Of a DNA stretch of 64,000 bases, positions 28,753 to 37,249 are shown one piece after another. Under the pieces are notes generated by a model. It did no database searches. It saw nothing but the letters and a program-made list of their open reading frames with translations, and was not told the origin of the DNA. Every line of letters begins with the position of its first letter. The stretch's first letter is position 1. Made by a program: the position numbers and the translations under genes. Origin of the DNA: Candidatus Saccharimonadota bacterium (lineage in GTDB: Bacteria; Patescibacteriota; Saccharimonadia; Saccharimonadales; Saccharimonadaceae); assembly GCA_017537745.1 (NCBI GenBank), contig JAFYKF010000011.1, forward strand, positions 1 through 64,000, given 5' to 3'.

Positions 28753-29661
28753 ATGGTAAAGAAATCTACAAATTCCCCCAAAAATTCAAAAACTTCAAAT
28801 ACTAATCGCAACAAAAAATCCAACAAGCTAAAAACACGCCTCATTGCTCTTGCTGTCATATTATTATCCGCCGTACTCGCTTTTGTTGCTGCTAAAAACA
28901 CCAACTCGTCCGACTATGTTGTCGAAACTAACGCTTTCTTTGCTCCATTTGAATTTTACGAAGGTCGCAAAATCGTCGGCGTAGATGTTGATATTATTAA
29001 TCGCGTCGCCGAAAAGCTCGACAAAAAAATCGCCATCAAAGATGTCGAATTCGACGTCATTATCGACAATGTTGAAGCCGGCAAAATCGCCGATGCTGGC
29101 GCCGCCGGACTCACCATTACTCCAGCCCGTCTCGAAAAAGTTGATTTCAGCATCCCATACTACACTTCAGTGCAATATATTATATATAGTAAAACCGATG
29201 CTCCTGAATTAAGAGAAGGTCACACTACCTGGACCTCGTTAGAGGGCAAGACTCTCGGTACCCAAACTGGCAGCACCGGCTACCTATTTACTAGCGACGA
29301 AATCGACGAGGGTGTTTTAGAAAACACCAACACTACACTAAAAGGCTTTGATTCTCACCAACTCGCTGCCGATGCAATCGCATCACATATCGTCGACTAC
29401 GCCATCGCCGACCAACTCGCCGCCGAATTCATCGTCAGCAAAAATTCCGACCTTGCTTCCGCACCACTTTATTACGAAGGCGAAACCATCGCCGATGATT
29501 ATCCAGTCGAAGAATCCTATGCCATCGCCGTCAACAAAGAGCGCACCGAGCTCCTCGAAGCCTTCAACGAAGTTCTCGCCGAAATGACCAAAAAAGATCC
29601 AAAAGGCATTTCCGAAATCGACCGCCTTGTTATCAAATACATGGGACTTTCCGATGAGTGA
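28753..29661 (+). CDS. Amino-acid ABC transporter substrate-binding protein
   Basis: Extracytoplasmic solute-binding protein, family 3, 302 residues. It has a basic N-terminus and a membrane helix at ~31-48 but no lipobox Cys, so it is probably held by an uncleaved N-terminal anchor. Family signs: FAPFEFYEGRKIVGVDVDIINRVAEKL, AAGLTITPARLEKVDFSIPYYTS. It is divergent from the agmatine operon with 57 nt between starts. TGA-TATAAT ends 6 nt before the ATG. Basic amino acid uptake is likely from context; specificity is not proven. Confidence 0.93.
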   Translation: MVKKSTNSPKNSKTSNTNRNKKSNKLKTRLIALAVILLSAVLAFVAAKNTNSSDYVVETNAFFAPFEFYEGRKIVGVDVDIINRVAEKLDKKIAIKDVEFDVIIDNVEAGKIADAGAAGLTITPARLEKVDFSIPYYTSVQYIIYSKTDAPELREGHTTWTSLEGKTLGTQTGSTGYLFTSDEIDEGVLENTNTTLKGFDSHQLAADAIASHIVDYAIADQLAAEFIVSKNSDLASAPLYYEGETIADDYPVEESYAIAVNKERTELLEAFNEVLAEMTKKDPKGISEIDRLVIKYMGLSDE

Positions 29662-30352
29662 TTTCTTCGCTAAAATCATCGAATTATTTAGCACACCAGA
29701 ATACATCGACTCGCTCCTGCACGGCTTTTTACTCACTCTAGAAATCTCCTTTTTCGCCATTATCGTCGGCTTCACTCTCGGCACCGTCATCGCCTTAGTC
29801 GAAACCGCCAAACCATCCAAATGGCTCACCATCCCCAAATTTATCTGCCGTATTTACACTACCGTCATCCGTGGCACCCCAATGGCACTACAATTATTCA
29901 TTATGTTCTTCATTATTTTTGCCATTCGCGATTTCCCAGAACTGATTACGGCAATTCTCGCCTTTGGTTTTAATTCCGCTGCCTACACTTCCGAAATTAT
30001 CCGTGGCGGCATTTTATCAGTAGACAAAGGTCAAACCGAAGCCGGCCTCGCCCTCGGTCTCAAAAACTCCACGATTTTCTTCAAAATCGTCGCTCCGCAA
30101 GCCATCAAAAACATCATTCCCGCCCTCGGCAACGAAATTATCACTGTCATTAAGGAAACCGCCATCGTCAGCATGGTCGGCATGTACGACCTCAACATGG
30201 CCGCCAAAGACATCGGTTCCGGCCACAACCTTGCCAGCTACATCGTTCCAATGTTCACTGCCGCGCTCTTTTATCTTGCCACCATTTACCTTATTACCTT
30301 CCTCGTCGGCCGGCTCGAAAAACGTTTGAGAAAAAGTGACCTCATGGAGTAA
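29654..30352 (+). CDS. Amino-acid ABC transporter permease
   Basis: Inner-membrane channel subunit, 232 residues, of the polar amino acid (HisMQ/GlnP) type. The RGTPMALQLF motif and the cytoplasmic EAA loop (QTEAGLALGLKNSTIFFKIVAPQA) are clear. The start inside the end of the binding-protein gene (8-nt overlap) shows translational coupling. Confidence 0.95.
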   Translation: MSDFFAKIIELFSTPEYIDSLLHGFLLTLEISFFAIIVGFTLGTVIALVETAKPSKWLTIPKFICRIYTTVIRGTPMALQLFIMFFIIFAIRDFPELITAILAFGFNSAAYTSEIIRGGILSVDKGQTEAGLALGLKNSTIFFKIVAPQAIKNIIPALGNEIITVIKETAIVSMVGMYDLNMAAKDIGSGHNLASYIVPMFTAALFYLATIYLITFLVGRLEKRLRKSDLME

Positions 30353-30355
30353 TAT

Positions 30356-31081
30356 ATGGCAGAAATACTACGCATCAGAAACCTACGCAAAACCTTTGGC
30401 GACAACAAAGTTTTAAAAGGCATTGATTTTTCCCTCAGCCAAGGCGAAAAAGTTGTCGTGCTTGGTCCTTCCGGCTCGGGCAAATCAACTTTTTTGCGTT
30501 GCATCAACCGCATCGAAGAGCCCACGTCCGGAGAAATTTATCTTCACAACATCTTGGTCACCGACAAAAACATCACCAAAATCCGCCAAAAAGTTGGCAT
30601 GGTTTTCCAGCATTTCAATCTCATCAAAAATCTCACCGTCACCGAAAACCTCATTCTCGCGCCAGTCAAATTAAAACTTCTAAGTGAACCCGAGGCCCTC
30701 AAAAAAGCCTACAAGCTTTTAAAACACATCGGGCTCCTAAGCAAAAAAGACGCCTACCCAGCAAGTTTATCCGGCGGCCAAAAACAACGCATCGCCATCA
30801 TTCGTGCCATGATGATGAATCCCGAAATCCTACTTTTCGACGAACCAACCTCCGCGCTCGACCCAGAATCCATCGGCGATGTCTTGGAGCTTATCCACGA
30901 AGTCGCCGACCAAGGCATGACTATCATTATAGTCACCCACGAAATGAACTTTGCTAAAGAAATCGCTAGCCGCATCGTCTTCATAGATGAGGGCAAAATC
31001 ATCGAAGAAGGTACACCAAAAGTATTCTTTAATAACCCCCAAACCCCCCGCGTCCAAGAATTTCTAAAAAAAGTCTTATAA
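30356..31081 (+). CDS. Amino-acid ABC transporter ATP-binding protein
   Basis: ATPase of the importer, 241 residues. Walker A GPSGSGKST at 37-45, signature LSGGQ at 138-142, Walker B ILLFDEP near 158-164, and the H-loop in VTHEM. It lies 3 nt after the permease. The last 6 nt overlap the convergent pgi gene. Confidence 0.97.
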   Translation: MAEILRIRNLRKTFGDNKVLKGIDFSLSQGEKVVVLGPSGSGKSTFLRCINRIEEPTSGEIYLHNILVTDKNITKIRQKVGMVFQHFNLIKNLTVTENLILAPVKLKLLSEPEALKKAYKLLKHIGLLSKKDAYPASLSGGQKQRIAIIRAMMMNPEILLFDEPTSALDPESIGDVLELIHEVADQGMTIIIVTHEMNFAKEIASRIVFIDEGKIIEEGTPKVFFNNPQTPRVQEFLKKVL

Positions 31082-32260
31082 TAATTTCTTTAATTCAGCT
31101 TTATATGCTTCTACACCAGGCTGGTCAAATGGATTTACTCCAAACAATTTTGCCGACACCGCACACGCCGTCTCAAAAAACTGAATCAATTCGCCAAACC
31201 CGCGCTCATCAAACGATGGCACCGTTATTTCTAAGACCGGTATTCCTCCGCTCGCATGCGCCACCTTCACTGCCTTCACTACTTTTGCATTCATTTCATC
31301 CGTCGGATAATTAACAATCGTCTCAAACAAATTCCGTCTTCCATCCTGCAAGAACTGGCCCAATGAATGTAAATCCGTCGAATAAATCACCGCGTCCGGC
31401 AAAATTCCTTGACGATTCTTCCCCTCGCTCTCACCAAACAATTGCTTCAACCACTCATTAAAATACATTGTCGCCGGCTCAAAGCTAGCAAATATTTCCG
31501 TATCATATCCACGCACGCCCAAATCATGACGCATCCACGCATACTGCACCGCCGGGTTTTTTATTGTGATTTCTTCTATCTCATCAGGGGTAGCAGACTC
31601 ATTTTTAATTATCTCGACCGGGATTTTCTTTACAAAATCCGCCGCACCTGCAAGCAGTAAGTCAACATCAACTCCCGCTGCCGCAAGCGGCAAAAGCCCC
31701 ACCGCCGTCAGCACCGAATACCTCCCACCAATATTATCCGGCACTATAAATCTAGTATAATTATTCGCCACCGCCTCATCATGAAGCGTGCCCATCTTCG
31801 CGTCTGTTGTCGCATAAATCCGCGCATTGGCCTCTTCCGCACCATATTTTTCGACCAATTTCTTCTTAAAAGCATCAAAAGCAATCGCTGGCTCCAAAGT
31901 CGTACCAGACTTCGAAATCACATTCACTGAAAAATCTCTGTCCCCCACCTGCTCCAAAGCAAAATTCAATTCTCTTCGACTTAACGAATTGCCAGCAAAA
32001 ATAATCTCCACACCACTTCGCGGACGCAAAGCTTCAATTAGAGCCCTGTGTCCCAAATACGACCCACCAATTCCAATGCAAACTAAAACTTCCGCTTCCT
32101 CTTGAATCTTTTTTGCTGCACTTTTAATACTCGCCAATTCTTCTGCGTCCATCCGAGCTGGTAAATCAAACCACCCGCCCATCGGGTCATTCACAATTTC
32201 CGTCAAAATACTCTTCGCACGCCCTTCGTCAACCTGCGAATCAAAGTTTACTTCAATCAT
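31076..32260 (-). CDS. pgi: Glucose-6-phosphate isomerase
   Basis: Glycolytic isomerase between glucose-6-P and fructose-6-P. It has 394 residues, shorter than the ~450-550 of common forms. Signature regions: VCIGIGGSYLGHRALIEAL, NVISKSGTTLEPAIAF, and GGRYSVLTAVGLLPLAAAG. It has a strong TAGGAGG before the ATG and follows arcC by 7 nt, so it is probably cotranscribed with carbamate kinase. Confidence 0.95.
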   Translation of the reverse strand: MIEVNFDSQVDEGRAKSILTEIVNDPMGGWFDLPARMDAEELASIKSAAKKIQEEAEVLVCIGIGGSYLGHRALIEALRPRSGVEIIFAGNSLSRRELNFALEQVGDRDFSVNVISKSGTTLEPAIAFDAFKKKLVEKYGAEEANARIYATTDAKMGTLHDEAVANNYTRFIVPDNIGGRYSVLTAVGLLPLAAAGVDVDLLLAGAADFVKKIPVEIIKNESATPDEIEEITIKNPAVQYAWMRHDLGVRGYDTEIFASFEPATMYFNEWLKQLFGESEGKNRQGILPDAVIYSTDLHSLGQFLQDGRRNLFETIVNYPTDEMNAKVVKAVKVAHASGGIPVLEITVPSFDERGFGELIQFFETACAVSAKLFGVNPFDQPGVEAYKAELKKLL

Positions 32261-32267
32261 TTACCTC

Positions 32268-33203
32268 CTAACTTTTAACTATCGTCCCAGCCTTGCCAGC
32301 CAACGCCTGTTCCAAATTGTCGATATCTGTAATAATACTAGTGCGGTCTTTCTTAACAAATCCCACCGCCGCCTGTACTTTTGGCAGCATCGAACCCGCC
32401 GCAAAATAGCCATATCGTGCTAATCCGCCAAGCTCCTTTGCCGATATTTCCGTCAGTGCTCTTTGATCTTTTAACCCAAAATTAATATATACATTCGGCA
32501 CCGCCGTCACACTTACAAAAACATCCGCCTTAACTAACTCCGCCAACCGTTCCGCCGCCAAATCCTTATCAATCACTGCATCCACCCCTTTTAATCGCTT
32601 CAAAATCTTCGTCCGATATACCGGAATTCCACCCCCGCCTACCGCAATCACAATTACACCTTCTTCAACCAACTCGTTAATCGCCTTTTTCTCAACAATA
32701 TCAATCGGTTTTGGCGAAGCCACCACACGGCGCCACCCTCGCCCCGCATCTTCTTTCACCGTCCAATGATTTTTCAAAGCTAGCTTCTTCGCTTCCGCCG
32801 CCGTATAAAATTCTCCTATCGGCTTAGTCGGATTTCTAAAAGCCGGGTCATTCTTGTCTACCACCACCTGCGTCACAATCGTAGCAACTTTTGGTCGTTT
32901 GCCTTCTTTAATAAATGCATTACTTATTGCTTGCGACAGCCAGTACCCAATTTGCCCTTGGCTCATTGCGACCGCCGTTTCAAGTGGCATTGCCGGTGCT
33001 TTTTCCGTTGCCGCCGACTCCTCATGGATCATAATATTCCCCACCTGCGGCCCATTACCATGTGCCACAATTATTTCGTATTTTTGCGACAAATCCGCAA
33101 TCAACGCACCTATTTTTTCTGCAACTTTTTTCTGTGCTTCCGCCGTGGACTCGCCTTTTTTCTGCAAAGCGTTTCCACCCAGCGCTAAAACAATTTTCTT
33201 CAT
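32268..33203 (-). CDS. arcC: Carbamate kinase
   Basis: Transfers phosphate from carbamoyl phosphate to ADP, the ATP-yielding step of both arginine and agmatine fermentation. It has 311 residues from MKKIVLALGGNALQ. Other motifs: VAHGNGPQVGN, AVGGGGIPV, DKDLAAERLA. The frame is open upstream but carries no homology. TGG-TATAAT (33210-33215) ends 6 nt before this ATG and fixes the start. It is the only carbamate kinase here, so it must serve both carbamoyltransferases unless another lies elsewhere. Confidence 0.97.
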   Translation of the reverse strand: MKKIVLALGGNALQKKGESTAEAQKKVAEKIGALIADLSQKYEIIVAHGNGPQVGNIMIHEESAATEKAPAMPLETAVAMSQGQIGYWLSQAISNAFIKEGKRPKVATIVTQVVVDKNDPAFRNPTKPIGEFYTAAEAKKLALKNHWTVKEDAGRGWRRVVASPKPIDIVEKKAINELVEEGVIVIAVGGGGIPVYRTKILKRLKGVDAVIDKDLAAERLAELVKADVFVSVTAVPNVYINFGLKDQRALTEISAKELGGLARYGYFAAGSMLPKVQAAVGFVKKDRTSIITDIDNLEQALAGKAGTIVKS

Positions 33204-33244
33204 ACCACCATTATACCACAAGCAATATCTATATAGTCTTCTTA

Positions 33245-36064
33245 CTAAATATCCGCCACACAACGAACGGAATCGCCATAATACTTTCGATCCGTATTGT
33301 ATGTATTGGAAACACAAGTTGCAAAATTAAATCTATAGGCACTATGTTCCCAAAGTGTAGTTGAAGACCAAAGATATGCATTATTACCAGATCTTGTTCC
33401 ATTGTAGATTTGCCCACCATGTACTCCATAAAATGGCGCATCGAGATAAGAATCGTAGATTTCACAATTGGTACCGTTGGGGCCAGTATTCCAACTATCC
33501 TGCAAAGCGGTAAATTCATCAATCTTCGGTAATCTCCAACCAGCTGGACAAATATCTGAAGGAGCATCAGTCTGCGACGCCAAATCCTGTCCACCAGTCC
33601 CCGCAGTTGCAGCCACGAATGAATAATAACTATAACAACCTAAAGTTTGCGTATTATTATTACAATTTGTATTTCCAGAATTATAAACAAAAGCTTTATA
33701 AGTCCCACCGTTCAAATCATTAAACCCAGTTATGCTTGAAGCTGGCAAAGTATAGTTAGATGTCACATGAGAAAGCGATGGAGTCACCGTAGTTCCGCCA
33801 GCTAAATTCAAATTTTTTGTCATCCAGCACAATCCAACAAGTTTAGTTGTACCATAAACCTGGCCATCGCGTGCATCAGTAAGATTATTACCGCAAGTCG
33901 AAGCAGTAACTTTTTGCATACAACTAGCAGACGAAGCACATTGCCCAGGCTTACCAGTAAGTGTAATTGTGGCAGACCCAGCAACCGTATAGGTAGTAGA
34001 CAACGTGCTGGCACTTCCAAACGAACCAGCTGTGGCAGACCAAGATTGGAAATTATAATCCGTTGGGAAAGTACCAGAAATACTATAATTACCGCAAGCG
34101 ATACTTAACGTTTGATTATTTGTTTTAGTGTTATTATTCAAAGTAATATTTGTCGCATCGACAGTTTTAAATGTAATTGTTTGGGCAATATTGCTGGCGG
34201 TTGACGAAGCAGTAACGGTAGCATTAGATTTTGGCATAGTGTAGGTTGAGGATGCACCAGCCGCTGGGGCAGTACCAGCAGTAGCAGTCCAAGTGGGAGT
34301 AGCATAAGTAATACAAGTTGTATTAGCCGCTTTGGTTACACCAACAGTCACGCTTTCTCCCCATTTTTTACTACCACCACCGGTTGCACCGGATGTATTG
34401 GCGCCTGCAGTAACGGTTAGAGTGTAGGTATTTCTGTAGAGACTTACGCTCAGCGTTTGAGTGGATGTGACGTTATTGACTGTCATCGTACCAGCAGAAC
34501 CATTAGCGCCGTTAGCACTTCCCTTGTAGTCGGTTACCGTCTTAGAATAGGAGCAGGAGCCACCGTACAATATAGTTTCCGAACCATCTGCTGTATAAGA
34601 AGTTGGGAATGAGCCATCAGCATTTTCTAGCCTATATTGCTTATTGCAAGTGACGGGATTTCTATCTACACTTACAGTTTGGTTTATGTCAGCCGTAATA
34701 GTGGTACTATAGCTAGCAGCTTTATAAGTAGCATCGGCAGCTCTAGACCAAGCACAGGTCTCGCCGTAACGCAAGGTGGAATTAGTACCAGTTACAGCGG
34801 TAGCGTAAGAGCCGTTCGCATTTTGAAGTTGGTACCTAATGAGACAAGTAAAAGTGTTCCTATATAAATCTAGCGAAACCGTAATACCATCCACACTATT
34901 CATGACGCCAGAAGTAGTGGCAGCGCTATTGTTGGTAGCATTGGCAGAACCTTTGTAATTAGCAACCGTCTTCGAATACGAACAAGTAGCACCATATTTT
35001 ATTTGTTCAGTACCATCTGCGACATATTCACCCCAAGTGCCATCGGCATTTTGGAGTCTATATTGCTTGGTACAAGTATAACTATTGGCACTCCACATTG
35101 CATATAGATAATATGTATCTGGCGAAGTACCAGTAGCGTCAATACCAAAAGATTGCCCAGCTTCAAATTGGTTGGTAGCAGCATTACCGCAAACATCTAC
35201 CCCATCCGTAGTAGTGGTATTGGTCGAGCTAGAAGTACCCCTGCACCAACCAATAAAAGTATACCCTGTTCTTTCTGGGGCAGAAGCAAGAGTTACGCTT
35301 GCAGCAGTAGTACCCTGTGAAATAGTTCCACCCTGTGGATTCGGGCTAGGCATACCAGTAATGGTAGTAACATTTGCATTCTTGCTATAACTAATACTAT
35401 AAGTTACTGGGTTAGCGACATATTCAACCACAACGGCAGAGTTAGTATAAGTGCCAGTCGGGGTAGTAAAATCTGTTTTAATCCCAAGCCCCACCGTGTA
35501 ATTATTAGCCGTGGCATTAGCAGCTGAAGTCTCATCCATGATGAAACCAGTCGTAGAAGCCGGATAATAATTCATAGTATTATTAGCACTATTATATTTA
35601 CTTGGCAAAATACCCCAAGTATTGGTAGCAAAATTATCCGCTGTAATGCCAGCAGTAGAGATAGTTGATATACTATCTGTACCATTAGACAAAGACGTCG
35701 CGCCGTTATCGTCTACCTTCAAACTCACAGTGTACCCAGTAGCATTATTAGTACTAATACTAAAAGACGCGTTAGTGCCATCATTAGCGCTAGAATTAAA
35801 TGTACCACTAGGATTATCTACATTTAACACAACCGAAGCAGTATTGCTAGTACTATTAAAAGCAAGTGTAGACGGAACTGGATCTTTGGTAGTAGCCTCC
35901 GTGTTTGGAAGAGCAAAATAGACCGGAGACAAAATCGAAATAATCAGAGCGAATAGCAAAACAGTTGACACGCATCCAAAAACACCGCACCTACGATTTC
36001 TTCGTATATGCGACGAAATACCACGTCGCTTCAACAAAAAACGTTCTCTAAACAACCTTCCCAT
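33245..36064 (-). CDS. Secreted repeat protein ending in a FISUMP domain
   Basis: 939 residues, Ser/Thr/Asn-rich. A long basic N-terminus (~1-25) precedes a signal helix (~30-50). A WGILPS-containing beta domain follows (~65-218), then an InlB-like segment (~220-325, ending LYAMW), three tandem ~70-residue Cys repeats (~329-548: YRLQNADG, YGATCSYSKT, YKGSAN, LYRNT), and a glycine-rich beta section. From about 715 to the end is a FISUMP (Fibrobacter succinogenes major paralogous) domain with GLCWMTKNLNLAGG and DICPAGWRLPKIDE. There is no sortase motif. Likely a surface adhesin or structural protein; the ligand is unknown. Confidence 0.88.
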   Translation of the reverse strand: MGRLFRERFLLKRRGISSHIRRNRRCGVFGCVSTVLLFALIISILSPVYFALPNTEATTKDPVPSTLAFNSTSNTASVVLNVDNPSGTFNSSANDGTNASFSISTNNATGYTVSLKVDDNGATSLSNGTDSISTISTAGITADNFATNTWGILPSKYNSANNTMNYYPASTTGFIMDETSAANATANNYTVGLGIKTDFTTPTGTYTNSAVVVEYVANPVTYSISYSKNANVTTITGMPSPNPQGGTISQGTTAASVTLASAPERTGYTFIGWCRGTSSSTNTTTTDGVDVCGNAATNQFEAGQSFGIDATGTSPDTYYLYAMWSANSYTCTKQYRLQNADGTWGEYVADGTEQIKYGATCSYSKTVANYKGSANATNNSAATTSGVMNSVDGITVSLDLYRNTFTCLIRYQLQNANGSYATAVTGTNSTLRYGETCAWSRAADATYKAASYSTTITADINQTVSVDRNPVTCNKQYRLENADGSFPTSYTADGSETILYGGSCSYSKTVTDYKGSANGANGSAGTMTVNNVTSTQTLSVSLYRNTYTLTVTAGANTSGATGGGSKKWGESVTVGVTKAANTTCITYATPTWTATAGTAPAAGASSTYTMPKSNATVTASSTASNIAQTITFKTVDATNITLNNNTKTNNQTLSIACGNYSISGTFPTDYNFQSWSATAGSFGSASTLSTTYTVAGSATITLTGKPGQCASSASCMQKVTASTCGNNLTDARDGQVYGTTKLVGLCWMTKNLNLAGGTTVTPSLSHVTSNYTLPASSITGFNDLNGGTYKAFVYNSGNTNCNNNTQTLGCYSYYSFVAATAGTGGQDLASQTDAPSDICPAGWRLPKIDEFTALQDSWNTGPNGTNCEIYDSYLDAPFYGVHGGQIYNGTRSGNNAYLWSSTTLWEHSAYRFNFATCVSNTYNTDRKYYGDSVRCVADI

Positions 36065-36203
36065 TAATATTTGTTTTTAATGTATGTAGACCTTTTCTAC
36101 CTACAAGTTTAGCATAAACATTTCAAAAAAACAAGACTTTTTTCCCAATCCAGCAAAACCTCGCCGCTACTCTTTTTAACAGATTATGTTATAATACATG
36201 TAA

Positions 36204-36290
36204 GCCCGCTTGGCGGAATTGGTAGACGCGCTAGCTTCAGGTGCTAGTGGCAGTAATGCTGTGAGAGTTCAAATCTCTCAGTGGGCACCA
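36204..36290 (+). tRNA. tRNA-Leu (anticodon CAG)
   Basis: Cloverleaf with acceptor GCCCGCT/AGTGGGC, anticodon loop TTCAGGT, a long variable arm as in class II tRNAs, and an encoded CCA. TGT-TATAAT (36190-36195) ends 8 nt before G1, so the primary transcript should have at most about one extra 5' nucleotide. Confidence 0.97.
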
Positions 36291-36320
36291 AAAATTATCC
36301 CGCAAGGGTGTTTTTTATTA

Positions 36321-37172
36321 CTATAAATACATCTTCTTCCGCTTATGTATTTTTACTAGCCTCACAATCGCCGCCACGAATAACGCAATTGTAATTCCTA
36401 CCAAAAACATAAACCAAATCGGACAAATCAACACATCCCGGCTTTCCACCGACGTCACACCATTATAATATATTGTCTGCTCAATATTCACTACGCCCAA
36501 AAATGGCAAGTCCACCACATTCCGCCGAATATATCGTTGTGTCTCCGGCATCACAATGTCTACATATACTCCGCTGTTCTCGTCCGTAGGCAAAATTGTC
36601 TCACCGCTAAACACATTTGTCACCTTAATTCCAGTCTTTACTTCTTCAAACACGTTACCATTATTATCTAGTAACGCCCCCACCATTACCACCGGAGTAT
36701 CCGAAAAAGACGGAATGTCATTACTCAGTATCGAAGCTTCACGCCGCACTTCGCCCTCAATATCTGCATAGATAATACTTGCCATCTCAAAAATATTTTC
36801 CATCATCATCCCACCCTGCACCTCAGCATCTTTGTCCTGAGTTACCACAATGGTTGCACTCTGTGCTCCAGCTGGAGCATTTTCTGGTACGGTAATTTTA
36901 AAATTCACCACCGCCACCTCGTTCGGCGCCAACGTTCCCTTGTCGTTTTCAAGTTCAATCCAACCAGCAATCTGGTTATAAAAAGAATTGGTCACCAAAT
37001 CCACATCGTAATCCTCTCCCACCACACCATATGGCGCAACACTCACTACATAGCTAAAATTACTTGTCGAATTGGCCGGATTCACCACCTTTATCGACCC
37101 CTCAAAAACCTCACCGGGCTTCAAATAGAAATGCTGATTCATCGGTGTAATTAAAAAAGCATCTTCTCGCAT
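36321..37172 (-). CDS. Ig-like (DUF916/COG1470-type) protein with C-terminal membrane anchor
   Basis: 283 residues. Two beta-sandwich-like domains: FYLKPGEVFEGSIKVVNP near the N-terminus, with GTLAPNEVAVVNFKITVPENAPAG, resembles the domain found in WxL-binding proteins. A membrane helix lies at ~248-268 followed by a basic tail RLVKIHKRKK, which implies that the bulk lies outside. No N-terminal signal peptide is present although GGAGGA and a TATAAT promoter lie right upstream and an in-frame TGA two codons before the ATG excludes extension. Function unknown. Confidence 0.8.
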   Translation of the reverse strand: MREDAFLITPMNQHFYLKPGEVFEGSIKVVNPANSTSNFSYVVSVAPYGVVGEDYDVDLVTNSFYNQIAGWIELENDKGTLAPNEVAVVNFKITVPENAPAGAQSATIVVTQDKDAEVQGGMMMENIFEMASIIYADIEGEVRREASILSNDIPSFSDTPVVMVGALLDNNGNVFEEVKTGIKVTNVFSGETILPTDENSGVYVDIVMPETQRYIRRNVVDLPFLGVVNIEQTIYYNGVTSVESRDVLICPIWFMFLVGITIALFVAAIVRLVKIHKRKKMYL

Positions 37173-37249
37173 TCGTCACTCCTCCAATTTCTCTAATTAT
37201 AACACAAAACTAAAAACAACAACCGCTGAAGCAAAACTTTCAAATCACA

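Noticed and set aside
29383-29838. Open 151-codon minus-strand frame
   Set aside because: Antisense to the ABC binding protein and permease, no start signals.
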